Below are positions 51,161 to 59,474 of a stretch of DNA of 64,000 nucleotides, piece by piece (within the stretch, counting starts at the first letter, position 1; each line of letters opens with the position of its first letter). The position numbers were made by a program, and so were the translations under genes. The notes under the pieces were generated by a model, which saw nothing but the letters and a program-made list of their open reading frames with translations, was not told the origin of the DNA and made no database searches. The DNA is from Lachnospiraceae bacterium (lineage in GTDB: Bacteria > Bacillota > Clostridia > Lachnospirales > Lachnospiraceae): contig JAJPWX010000099.1 in the NCBI GenBank assembly GCA_021205755.1, positions 24,320 through 88,319 of the forward strand. Direction: 5' to 3'.

Positions 51161-51253
51161 ACTTGGCAAGGACTTGGCAACATCTTTCCTGATATACTGT
51201 GATCGTAAGAAGAAAACGTAAGGCAGTTACTGCTGCATTGAAAGGGGAGCATT

Positions 51254-52903
51254 ATGAAAAATAGAAGACGTTACCTTGCCCTGTTGCTTAGCGCAATGTT
51301 GTTATCGGGCTGCGCTGCCACACCGGATAGCAGCATTGTGCGGCAGAAGGGAAGCCAGAGTCAGGATAATTACCGTGAGGCGGATGACGGTTCATCTGAA
51401 GAGACGGGTGAGACGCAGAATGTTTCTGGAGTTGAAGTATCGTTAGAGGATGAACCGGACACAGGAAGCATTGACCAGGAAGATACCGTTAGCGGTAATG
51501 CTGAAAATGTCCTCGCCACCCGCCTTGGCGTGCCGGACACCTACACCGCGACAGCCTCCACATCCGACGGAAGCTTCACTATGACCAGTAACAACGCTAT
51601 GGTTGAGGTGCCGGATGTCTCACAGGTGCCGGTTTACTCGGTTTCTCAGATGGAATTCACTCAGGAATTTATTGACCTGGTAACAGAAGCTTTTTTCGGA
51701 GAGAGCCCGGTTTACGATTATGCTTATTACTATCAGACGACAAAGACAGAGGCATTGGAGAAACTAAATGAGTTGAAGGAGTATCAGGCGGAGGGCAATA
51801 CAGACCCATACGGTTATATCGAAGCTGCAAGAGAAAGCGGCGCATTTGAGGAGGGGTCTGTCACGGAGGATGATATCTTCAACCTTCAGGAAGAGATTGA
51901 TGAGTGGGAGCAGGTTTATGCGGAAGCTCCGGAAACGGTGGAAAAGACGGAAGTCACGCCCGGTTTTGGCGTAACCTCTTACGAGGATGAGAATGGAAAC
52001 ACGGTGTACTATGAAGGTTATTTTAACGGATTCGTGGAAACGGAGGACGGCCTTTTTTCCTATATTTTGAAGAGTTCATCCCCTACACCGATGTCGATTA
52101 AAATTTCCCGCTATGCTGATAAGGAAGAGCTGGCAGAGAATGTCAGCTGGAAAGAAACCTGCTACGATTCAGAAGCTTATGCTTCCAATGCTTATCGACC
52201 AACGCAGGAGAAGTGTGAGGAACTGGCGGGAATCACGGTGGAGGAGGCAATCGCAGTTACAGACACGTATATGGAGCAGCTGGGGCTGTCTGACGAATTC
52301 TCTGTGGGCTTCACGACGCATGCGTGGCGGAGCCTGGAGAGTGATCTCTTTACATCATATACGTACACGGCAAGCTACATCGACGGAGGCTGGTACATTG
52401 TTTACACACGGACACTCGACGGGATCCCCGTTACCTACGAGATGAAAGAGGGCGGCGGACTGGAATCCATGGAAAGCACGACGGAACCGTGGTGCTATGA
52501 ATTAGTGACCTTTATTGTGAATGCAGATGGCCTGCAGGAAGCAGAGATTCAGAACCTGTATGAGGTCGGGGAAAAGAAGTACGAGAACGTGGATTTGCTT
52601 TCTTTTTCCGAGATAGCGGAAATATTTGAGCAGATGATTGTGATTCAGAATACAGACAGCTACGAGGATTCTGCAAGTCTGGAAATTACAGAAGTCACTC
52701 TTGGATATATGCGCATCTATGATCCGGGCGCGGACAGCCGCAGCGGAACGCTTGTGCCGGTGTGGGATTTCTTCGGAAGCGAGGAAACACACAGTACATA
52801 CGATGGAGTAGAATATACGAGCTATATTGATTATCCGGGCAATAGCTTCCTGACGATTAATGCGGCGGACGGCACGATCATCGACCGCAGTCTGGGGTAT
52901 TAG
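51254..52903 (+). CDS. Large lipoprotein of the envelope module (549 aa)
   Basis: GAAAGGGGAG precedes the ATG. The signal peptide ends in lipobox MLLSGC (Cys near residue 23). An acidic low-complexity linker (SEETGETQN...) follows, then a large soluble domain rich in Tyr and Glu (VTPGFGVTSYEDENGN; LVPVWDFFGSEE). It resembles DUF6034-type lipoproteins of Lachnospiraceae, a tentative match. The operator copy directly upstream marks it as the likely main target of the two-component system. It may be a sensor partner or substrate-binding component. Confidence 0.8.
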   Translation: MKNRRRYLALLLSAMLLSGCAATPDSSIVRQKGSQSQDNYREADDGSSEETGETQNVSGVEVSLEDEPDTGSIDQEDTVSGNAENVLATRLGVPDTYTATASTSDGSFTMTSNNAMVEVPDVSQVPVYSVSQMEFTQEFIDLVTEAFFGESPVYDYAYYYQTTKTEALEKLNELKEYQAEGNTDPYGYIEAARESGAFEEGSVTEDDIFNLQEEIDEWEQVYAEAPETVEKTEVTPGFGVTSYEDENGNTVYYEGYFNGFVETEDGLFSYILKSSSPTPMSIKISRYADKEELAENVSWKETCYDSEAYASNAYRPTQEKCEELAGITVEEAIAVTDTYMEQLGLSDEFSVGFTTHAWRSLESDLFTSYTYTASYIDGGWYIVYTRTLDGIPVTYEMKEGGGLESMESTTEPWCYELVTFIVNADGLQEAEIQNLYEVGEKKYENVDLLSFSEIAEIFEQMIVIQNTDSYEDSASLEITEVTLGYMRIYDPGADSRSGTLVPVWDFFGSEETHSTYDGVEYTSYIDYPGNSFLTINAADGTIIDRSLGY

Positions 52904-52975
52904 TATTCTACGATTTGAGTGACAAATGGGCAGGATAGCGGGTAAGGAATGGCTAAGGAAAAATGAGGCGCTAAG

Positions 52976-53380
52976 ATGGATTTTAACAGAATGCTGCATG
53001 AGAAAAAATTTTATCTGGCGGTTCTGCTCTCCGTGGCAGCTATCATAGCTGGAACTACCTGGCCGGAGACGAAAAAAGATTCGCCTCTGGCCAGCGGTAC
53101 CTTTCTGGAGCTGCTGAACAGCTCCTTGCAGTCGCAGACCGTGCTTTTTGTTCTGCCGCTCGCTGCCGTCCTGCCCTGCGGAGAGGAGTACCTGCGGGAA
53201 AGGGATTCCCATTTCCTGCGCTTCCTGATTATTCGTCGGAGCAAAGTGGTTTACTGCTTGGACAAGGTGGTGACGACCACGCTTTCCGGAGCGATTGTCT
53301 GGTTTTTGGGGGCATTTTTCGCGGGGCTTTTCTTTTTTTGCTTTTTTTCAGCCGCGAAGCACAGTGGAACTGGCCGATGA
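52976..53380 (+). CDS. N-terminal half of a frameshifted ABC-2 type permease
   Basis: Reads MDFNRMLHEKKFYLAVLLSV with a first membrane span, a loop with CGEEYLRERDSHFLRF, and a second span, then a phenylalanine run. After 53349 the frame turns to nonsense (AAKHSGTGR, stop). The neighbouring frame continues the membrane protein as 53338-53703. The shift falls in two T7 tracts separated by GC (53333-53348). A single-base indel restores a protein of about 242 aa. Confidence 0.7.
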   Translation: MDFNRMLHEKKFYLAVLLSVAAIIAGTTWPETKKDSPLASGTFLELLNSSLQSQTVLFVLPLAAVLPCGEEYLRERDSHFLRFLIIRRSKVVYCLDKVVTTTLSGAIVWFLGAFFAGLFFFCFFSAAKHSGTGR

Positions 53381-53703
53381 GTACGATTTTCGCTTTGTTT
53401 GCCACGCTGGGACGCATCCTGCTTTCGGCTTCATCGCTTGCCAGTCTTTCTGCAGTCGCCGGTGCGTTCGGCGGAAGCGTGTATCTGGCGTTTGGCGTTC
53501 CGTTCCTTTTATGGTATGCCTGCATCATCCTGCGGGAGCGTTATTTTGAAGCGCTTTACTGCATTGACCCAACGGAATGGATTATGGCAGAAAATGACTG
53601 GGGAAGCAACCAGATGGGGCTCTGGATGTTTCTGCTTTTACTCGCGTTATTCTGTGCCGTGCTGCACTGGATGGTGCTGGAATGGAAGCTGAGAGAGATA
53701 TAA
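53338..53703 (+). CDS. C-terminal half of the frameshifted permease
   Basis: Continues the upstream half in the -1 frame: SREAQWNWPMSTIFALFATLGRI, then three further membrane spans, ending in LEWKLREI. No ribosome site fits an independent start; the apparent start is in the T tract. Either the gene is a pseudogene, a phase-variable gene, or the assembly has lost or gained one T. A six-span permease of about 242 aa would partner the ATPase that follows. Confidence 0.65.
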   Translation: MLFFSREAQWNWPMSTIFALFATLGRILLSASSLASLSAVAGAFGGSVYLAFGVPFLLWYACIILRERYFEALYCIDPTEWIMAENDWGSNQMGLWMFLLLLALFCAVLHWMVLEWKLREI

Positions 53704-53827
53704 AAGAGAAAGTGTAACTGTGAAAGAAATGATTAATCGCAGGAAAACGAGACAAACAGACCGAAATGGATATGAGAAAAATTTTCGTAAAAGACGCAGG
53801 GAAGCAACGGGAGGGAGTGAAAAAATT

Positions 53828-54523
53828 ATGACAGAAATGCCTGCTGAAAGAAAAACGGTACATCTGGATGATGTTCCGGACGATTATATTCAGCTGCGCC
53901 ATGTGCGAAAATGTTTTGGCGCGGAGGAAGTGTTAAAACCTCTGGATTTTGCAGTGGAACGGGGCAGGACTTACGGTATCTGTGGGAACAATGGCTCCGG
54001 AAAAACGGTTCTCATGAAATGCATCTGCGGTTTTCTGCCGGTGACGGAAGGGCAGATCACAGTTGGCGGGAAACGGATCGGTTATGATGTGGATTTTCCG
54101 GAAAGCCTTGGTGTGATCATCGAGACACCGGGATTTCTTTCTAATCTAAGCGGGCGGAGAAACCTGGAAATTCTGGCGGATTTGCGTGGACAGATCGGAA
54201 GAAAGGAAATCACGTCCGTTCTTATGCGTGTCGGCCTTGATCCGGAATTGAAAAAGCCGGTCGCAAAATATTCACTGGGGATGCGGCAGCGGCTGGGCAT
54301 TGCGCAGGCGATTATGGAAGAGCCGGAGCTTCTGATCCTCGATGAACCGTTTAACGGTCTTGACCGCCATGGCGTTGCGGAGATTCGCAGACTGCTGCTT
54401 GCCCAGAAGCAAAAGGGAAAAACAATCCTGCTTGCGAGTCATAACAGCGAGGATATTCGTATCCTTTGCGACCGGGTGTTTGAGATGGATGGCGGCGTGA
54501 TGCGGAGAGCCTCGCCATTATAA
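53828..54523 (+). CDS. ABC transporter ATP-binding protein (231 aa)
   Basis: Walker A GNNGSGKT, signature YSLGMRQRLGIAQAIM, Walker B LLILDEPFNGLD and H-loop ASHNSEDI, of the type that drives ABC-2 permeases. I chose ATG 53828 with GGGAGGG upstream; an in-frame ATG at 53720 precedes it without a clear site. Its last residues (RRASPL) and stop codon are supplied by a family I palindromic repeat, as in the ABC gene at 41226. Confidence 0.92.
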   Translation: MTEMPAERKTVHLDDVPDDYIQLRHVRKCFGAEEVLKPLDFAVERGRTYGICGNNGSGKTVLMKCICGFLPVTEGQITVGGKRIGYDVDFPESLGVIIETPGFLSNLSGRRNLEILADLRGQIGRKEITSVLMRVGLDPELKKPVAKYSLGMRQRLGIAQAIMEEPELLILDEPFNGLDRHGVAEIRRLLLAQKQKGKTILLASHNSEDIRILCDRVFEMDGGVMRRASPL

Positions 54524-54581
54524 ATCGAGCTTCGCTCGATGGCTCGGCCTTCGTCCATGATTTGCTTCGCAAATCATGGAC
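54505..54581. repeat. Family I palindromic repeat at the 3' end of the ATPase gene
   Basis: GAGAGCCTCGCCAT, ATCGAGC-TTC-GCTCGAT, GGCTCGGCC, then CCATGATTTGC-TTC-GCAAATCATGG. Same order of hairpins as the pair at 41201-41325; provides the ATPase stop codon. Confidence 0.75.
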
Positions 54582-54673
54582 ATGTAATGAGAGAGATTAC
54601 AGAAAGGATAGAAAATCAGACAGAGGAACGTACCCGTGGAAAGTGCTGAAAGGAAAGAAAGAGGATGCGGTAT

Positions 54674-56704
54674 ATGAGTAGCGAGAAAAATACCATACGA
54701 TACAGGATACTTGCAGCTTTTTTGGCTGTCCTTGTTTTTGATTCAGCCGTAGTATCTTCCTGTTCGATTGCTCTGGCTGAGGAAGCGGTTGTGCTGGAAG
54801 GGCAGGAAACAGAAAGCCTCGTCATCGAGCAGAGCTCGATTCAGGATGGCGAGGCTCTCCAAATCGACAGTATTGCAGAGGTGCCGTCCTCTGACATTCC
54901 GGATTCTGTTTTGGAATCGATAACCAATCGGGAAAACACGATGCATAATAACGAAACAGGCACGATTGCTTCTGTAGCTGAGGATATGGGAAATGCAGAC
55001 ACTGGAAATTCGGATGCAGGGGCAGAACCTTCACAGATTTCTCTTTCTATTGATGTAAATCATGTGTATGAAGGAATGGAATTATCTTATAAAGAGGGAT
55101 ATGTTCCATCGATAAAAGAAAATACGGTTTCTCTTGTAATTCCATTTGTGGCAGATGCTCCGGTTGAAAATAACCGGCTGACAGTGACGGTGGAAGTGCC
55201 TTCTGATTCCCCTCTTGAAAAGGCGGAGTATGAGGAGGAAGTATTTTTAGAGACTTATTTTGTGCCATCTATTGAGGAAAATGCTTCGCATCTGGACGGT
55301 ACTCTGGAAAACGTGGACGCATACTTGTTTCACGTCGAATTTACGCTTGCGGATGATTACCAGTCAGGGCAGTATCCGGTCACAGTGAAAGCGGTTGCTT
55401 ATTCTGCTTCCGGTGTGAAATCTGAGATGACCTGCCGAATGACAGTGACCCTGGAATCCGATTCCCGGCAACAGACAGAGAGTGAAACAGAGCCATTTTC
55501 AGAAACTGATACAGAAAGCGTTCACAATCCGCAATCGGGATCTGAAACAGAGAGTGAAATGAACCGGGGACCAGAATCAGAGACGGACGCGCTGATTGTT
55601 ACGGAACCAGAGTCGGAGTTTCAGACAGAATCCGGGTCAGAATCGGAACCCGAAAGGAAGCTAGCACCTGAACCCGAAATGGAAAGTGAAACGGAATCCG
55701 AAACGGAGTTGGAAGCTGAAACGACGTATTATTCTTCCGGGAGCAGTTACAGTGGCAGTGCCAGCAGCAGCGCGGTGAAGCACCAGCCGCATATTTTGCT
55801 GAAAGAATGCTCACTTAGCGGAGCTTTGCTTCCGGCAGGAGAGCAGATGGATTTTATCACAAGCTTTCAGAATACGAGCGATGACCAGACCGTGTATAGT
55901 CTGAAAATCACGGTAAATACAGCAGATGAGAATGTTGCGCTTTCATCCACCTCTTATTATTATGATCAGATTGCCCCGCAGGAAGTGATCACGCTGGAAA
56001 ACACGATTGCTGCATCAGCTGCGGCTGTGCAAAAAGTTACGACTTTAAGCTATACTTTCGTGTATGAAACTTCGGACGGAACGGCCTTAAGCGATTCGGA
56101 AGAACTGTTTTTTGACATCAGCCAGGGAACGCAGGTTTCCATCGAAAATTTCAACCTGTCCGATTACGTGTATTCGCTGGAAACGGTAACGGCGACACTG
56201 GAGATCCGCAATACCGGGCGCGGACCGGTTTACAATGTACAGGTATCTTTGGAAGCGGACGGACTGATCGCAACGAACACGGTTTATGCTGGAAACATGG
56301 AAGCAGGGACTTCTAACGATGGGACGATTAAGATTTATGTCAGTAATTTAAACGATAAGGATGAATCGTCGCAGGAAACAGAAGCCACCGACACTGCCAA
56401 TGCTGTTAATGCTGAGACTGCATATGGTTCCACAACAGGGACGCTTACTCTTACCTGGGAGGATGCTTACGGGACAGTTTACACCGATACGCGGGAATTT
56501 ACCACAACAATCGCAGCACCGCAGGTGGTGGAGCTTTCCGTTGAAGCAGAGGAAGAGAGTGCTTCAAACCAGTGGTGGGCAGTGACGATAGTAATCATGA
56601 TTCTGTTTTTCCTGCTTCTGATTGCGGTGCTTATTTGGAAACTCACGAAAAAAAGCCGCCAGATGGAGGATTTGCTTGCAGGAATGGAGAACCTTGCCGA
56701 TTAG
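54674..56704 (+). CDS. Large surface protein with Glu-rich linker and C-terminal anchor (676 aa)
   Basis: I chose ATG 54674 (AAGAGG ten bases upstream). Signal peptide to about residue 37; a beta-rich domain with SLSIDVNHVYEGMELSYKEG; a Glu/Ser/Thr-rich linker of about 100 residues (ESETES units); then repeated Ig-like domains of the CARDB/COG1361 type (LEIRNTGRGPVYNVQVSLEADG); and one membrane span near the C-terminus with KKSRQMEDLL inside. Residues near 48-62 are encoded by an in-frame family I repeat (54814-54858). It lies with ABC genes, as COG1361 proteins often do. Role unknown. Confidence 0.82.
   Translation: MSSEKNTIRYRILAAFLAVLVFDSAVVSSCSIALAEEAVVLEGQETESLVIEQSSIQDGEALQIDSIAEVPSSDIPDSVLESITNRENTMHNNETGTIASVAEDMGNADTGNSDAGAEPSQISLSIDVNHVYEGMELSYKEGYVPSIKENTVSLVIPFVADAPVENNRLTVTVEVPSDSPLEKAEYEEEVFLETYFVPSIEENASHLDGTLENVDAYLFHVEFTLADDYQSGQYPVTVKAVAYSASGVKSEMTCRMTVTLESDSRQQTESETEPFSETDTESVHNPQSGSETESEMNRGPESETDALIVTEPESEFQTESGSESEPERKLAPEPEMESETESETELEAETTYYSSGSSYSGSASSSAVKHQPHILLKECSLSGALLPAGEQMDFITSFQNTSDDQTVYSLKITVNTADENVALSSTSYYYDQIAPQEVITLENTIAASAAAVQKVTTLSYTFVYETSDGTALSDSEELFFDISQGTQVSIENFNLSDYVYSLETVTATLEIRNTGRGPVYNVQVSLEADGLIATNTVYAGNMEAGTSNDGTIKIYVSNLNDKDESSQETEATDTANAVNAETAYGSTTGTLTLTWEDAYGTVYTDTREFTTTIAAPQVVELSVEAEEESASNQWWAVTIVIMILFFLLLIAVLIWKLTKKSRQMEDLLAGMENLAD
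54814..54858. repeat. Family I repeat in frame inside the surface-protein gene
   Basis: AGCCTCGTCATCGAGC-AGA-GCTCGAT with a later ATGGCGAGGCT: inner arms ATCGAGC/GCTCGAT and outer arms GCCTCG/CGAGGC match the family I pattern. It encodes residues just after the signal peptide. Confidence 0.6.
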
Positions 56705-56765
56705 AATTGAACTTCACTCGATGGCGAGCTGCCAATTTGAATCACTTTGCGATAGACGCCTTTTA
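56692..56765. repeat. Degenerate family I repeat after the surface-protein gene
   Basis: CCTTGCCGATTAGAATTGAACTTC...CGATGGCGAG retains the outline of a family I unit and contains the TAG stop codon of the upstream gene. Palindrome arms are eroded. Confidence 0.4.
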
Positions 56766-56805
56766 TAGGAGATAAAATCGTGAAAAAGAAGGAACAGGGA
56801 AAACC

Positions 56806-57672
56806 ATGACGAAACGGAAACCAGGTAAAAGAAAATATCTGCCATTTGTCAGCGCTGTGGTTTTCGTGACTGGCATAGCGGCTGCTCTGATTTTTCTCCT
56901 GGCACAGTTTGCACTGGAACAATGGCAGGAACGGCAGACGTATCTTCTTTCTGCCCGCATGCCTTCACAGGAGATCACGACAGAACTGTGTACATCCATG
57001 AGCCGTTTTGCCGGCTTTGAAGAACTGTGGACCGTTATGGAATCTGAGGTCACTCTGACAGTAGGAGACTGGCAGATATCCACAACCCTGATGGGAGTCG
57101 ATCTGGAGACATTTCCATTTACACTGGTTCGCTCTGCCGGAGAAAAGAAGCTTGGTTCTGCGCCGCTTCTTCTGGCTGGGGAAGAAATTTTTAACACTAT
57201 GACGGATGCAAACGGAACGGCGATTACCACGCGGCAGTCGAAGATTTTAACAGAATCGATGGAAAGCCTGACGGCACAGATTGTATTGGAAGCTTCCAAT
57301 CTTGCCAGCAGTTCAGGTTCCGCGGGCAATTCGGACGGTTCCGGATATACGTCGGCGGATACAGCGGAATTTCTCGGTCTGGTATCCGGTGACGGCCTCT
57401 ATATGGATGCGGCTCAGATGCGCACATGGCTCGCTGGTCATGGAAGTTCTGCCTCTGTGCATTTGGTCTGGCTGCAGATAAAAGGAAAGGGTAATGCTGA
57501 AACTGCGGAAAAAAGTCTGACGGATGCCGGGTTTCAGGTTGGAATGGAACCCGTTCCGGTTCCTTCCAATAAAGAACTCAAGATCTGCGAAGCTAAAAGC
57601 TGCTGCCCCAAAAAGAACATAAATTGCCGTTTTGTTCAGAAAACATTGACAAAAGAATTAAAAAACATATAA
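56806..57672 (+). CDS. MacB-like extracytoplasmic domain protein, probably truncated (288 aa)
   Basis: One N-terminal membrane span near residues 10-35 (VVFVTGIAAALIFLLAQ) followed by an extracytoplasmic domain of the type found between the first and later helices of MacB/FtsX permeases. The three C-terminal helices expected of such a permease are absent. The last 35 residues (from SNKELKICEAKSCCPKKN) are Cys/Lys-rich and unlike the rest, suggesting that a deletion or frameshift cut the gene. It follows the COG1361-like surface protein and would partner the ATPase. Could also be a genuine single-span protein. Confidence 0.6.
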   Translation: MTKRKPGKRKYLPFVSAVVFVTGIAAALIFLLAQFALEQWQERQTYLLSARMPSQEITTELCTSMSRFAGFEELWTVMESEVTLTVGDWQISTTLMGVDLETFPFTLVRSAGEKKLGSAPLLLAGEEIFNTMTDANGTAITTRQSKILTESMESLTAQIVLEASNLASSSGSAGNSDGSGYTSADTAEFLGLVSGDGLYMDAAQMRTWLAGHGSSASVHLVWLQIKGKGNAETAEKSLTDAGFQVGMEPVPVPSNKELKICEAKSCCPKKNINCRFVQKTLTKELKNI

Positions 57673-57730
57673 TTGTTTTGATGGAAGGAGTTGAAAATTC
57701 TGAGTCAGTGTAGCAGGAGGTGCTTGAAAG

Positions 57731-57928
57731 ATGGGGATGAATCCAATAAGAAGAGACAATATCATGCAAAATATGGCTCTGGAAACAAATGCATTGGAAC
57801 ATGAAAGAAAACGGGATGCCGGTGAACAAAAGTCAAAAGGAAAACAGCGCGCAGGAAAAATTGCTTTTGTTGTGTTGTTGGCGGTACTGTTTGTGATTGT
57901 AGCTGCTTATGTGATATATCATGTATAA
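57731..57928 (+). CDS. Small single-span membrane protein (65 aa)
   Basis: A charged N-terminal half (ERKRDAGEQKSKGKQ) and one C-terminal hydrophobic helix (IAFVVLLAVLFVIVAAYVIY). AGGAGG lies before the ATG. It is the last plus-strand gene before the convergent DMT gene and may belong to the envelope module. Function unknown. Confidence 0.6.
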   Translation: MGMNPIRRDNIMQNMALETNALEHERKRDAGEQKSKGKQRAGKIAFVVLLAVLFVIVAAYVIYHV

Positions 57929-57949
57929 ATTAATTTTGAACAGAGAAAG

Positions 57950-57976
57950 GTAACTGTGAAGGTACTGAACAGTTAC
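57950..57976. repeat. Palindromic repeat, family III (copy 3)
   Basis: GTAACTGT and ACAGTTAC pair perfectly over 8 bp around an 11-nt loop. It shares the arm sequence GTAACTGT with the ends of copy 1. It lies between the convergent genes ending at 57928 and 57986 and may serve as a shared transcript end. Confidence 0.5.
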
Positions 57977-57985
57977 AACAGAAGA

Positions 57986-58897
57986 TTATCCTGCCAGCAG
58001 ACTGTTAGCGATCATTCCGATGATAATCAGAATAATGCCGAGAAAGCTGAGCAGGCCGGGAAAGGGATCTCCGAGCACGAGAATGCCTCCGAGCAGTGTA
58101 AAAAGTACCTCTCCGCATTGGGTGGCTTCCACAGCGGCCAGCTTTTTCTGATTTTCCTTTACAAGATCCGTCGCGTGGAAGAAAAGAATCGTCGCGATCA
58201 CTCCGGAAAACAGGGCGACTCCCAGCGACTGGATGATTTGGCCGGCAGCGGGCGGACCGGATTTCACAAACGCGGCTATGGCAGATAAAATCCAGAATGG
58301 CGTACTGCAAAGCGTCATGCCAAAAACTCGCTGGAGGGTATCAAATTCTGGAGGGCAAAGCTGCATCATTTTGCGGTTTCCGAGCGGATAGCTAAAGGCC
58401 GCGATCAGAATCGGCACAAATGCGGCACAGTTGTTCTGAAACGTCTGGCCTGACATATGCGGCAGTTGGAGAATGGCGACGCCAACGAGAATGAGCGCAG
58501 ACATCGCCAGATTTTTAAGGGGAATTTTTTTCCCAAACAGAGGTGTCAAAAGGACGCCTGCCACAATTGTGATCTGCCATGAAGCAGCTGTGAGCCAGGA
58601 TTCTCCATAGACGGATGCCAGCGTCAGAGGCAGATAGAACAGGCCGAAGCCGACCGTACTCCATGCAAGCCAGGGGGCGGGGGTCTTTTGAATGGCAGCA
58701 CAGACAGGTCTGATCTGGCTGCCTTTTCTGATGAAGAGCAGCAGAGCCAGCATTGGCAGCATAAAGAGGTAGCGCAGGCATGCGCTCCAGAGCCAGTATC
58801 CTCCGGCCAGGTTCATGCTTCGGTTGAGCAGAAACGTAAACGCAAAAAAGAACGAAGCTAAAATACCATAACTCATTGCTTTTTTCAAAGATGTCAT
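57986..58897 (-). CDS. DMT-superfamily multidrug-resistance-type exporter (303 aa)
   Basis: Ten hydrophobic helices in two EamA-like halves. The N-terminal SYGILASFFFAFTFLLNRSMNLAGG and C-terminal EATQCGEVLFTLLGGILVLGDPFPGL fit the putative multidrug resistance efflux family (EmrE-like, PF13536). GGGAGATGA precedes the start on the minus strand. It is the only clear full-length minus-strand gene in the window. A TATACT box at 58928-58933 (read on the minus strand) could be its -10. Substrate unknown. Confidence 0.85.
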   Translation of the reverse strand: MTSLKKAMSYGILASFFFAFTFLLNRSMNLAGGYWLWSACLRYLFMLPMLALLLFIRKGSQIRPVCAAIQKTPAPWLAWSTVGFGLFYLPLTLASVYGESWLTAASWQITIVAGVLLTPLFGKKIPLKNLAMSALILVGVAILQLPHMSGQTFQNNCAAFVPILIAAFSYPLGNRKMMQLCPPEFDTLQRVFGMTLCSTPFWILSAIAAFVKSGPPAAGQIIQSLGVALFSGVIATILFFHATDLVKENQKKLAAVEATQCGEVLFTLLGGILVLGDPFPGLLSFLGIILIIIGMIANSLLAG

Positions 58898-59074
58898 CTC
58901 CCAGTTCGATTTTATTATGTTTCGGACAGTATAACACGCGGCGGGCTAAACGAAAAGGTTCATGGTATTTTTCATTTATAAATGTCCAATCTAAATCGTA
59001 TTTTATACCAAAATGTCCAGTTTTACAACCGTTTGATTTAGCTATGTAATATGGACTGTTTTCTATAGAAAGGG

Positions 59075-59220
59075 CGGGGCAGGCCATCACCAGCATCACG
59101 ATGTCGAGGGCGCTGGAAGCCGGGGAATATGACGCGGTGATCCAGATTACGACGGCGTCACTGGAAGACGGCAGCGCCATGAACGGCGCGAATGTGGAAA
59201 CAGTATTGATCGTACAGTAG
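59075..59220 (+). pseudogene. 3' remnant of a duplicated anchor-protein gene
   Basis: The 146 bp match 60964-61109, the end of the anchor-protein gene, with six differences in five codons, all synonymous. The 5' part of the gene is missing. It is followed at 59274-59291 by a remnant start of the next gene (MLKKK, stop), matching the start at 61169. The locus was therefore duplicated and then mostly deleted. Confidence 0.85.
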
Positions 59221-59320
59221 AGATTGTATAGTAGGATATGGGAGCGCTTTTTACAGGAAAGGGAGATGCGTTCATGTTGAAGAAAAAATGAGTATAATCA
59301 ATGCTCTCTACATTTCGTGC

Positions 59321-59363
59321 AAAAAAGCCTCCTTGCCAGAAACCGGCAAGGGAGGTTTTTATT
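59321..59363. terminator. Bidirectional terminator between the remnant and the Abi_2 gene
   Basis: CCTCCTTGCC (59328-59337) pairs with GGCAAGGGAGG (59345-59355, one bulged G), with six A before and five T after, so it can act on both strands. It would end the minus-strand Abi_2 transcript. Confidence 0.75.
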
Positions 59364-59474
59364 TCTAAAATTCAAAAGGGAGCCAGCAGAACCGACTCCC
59401 TCAAGTGTACGTCCGCAAACGCACACCCCAATTGATATGTATACTATACCACTACTCGGCAGAATATGCAAGCA

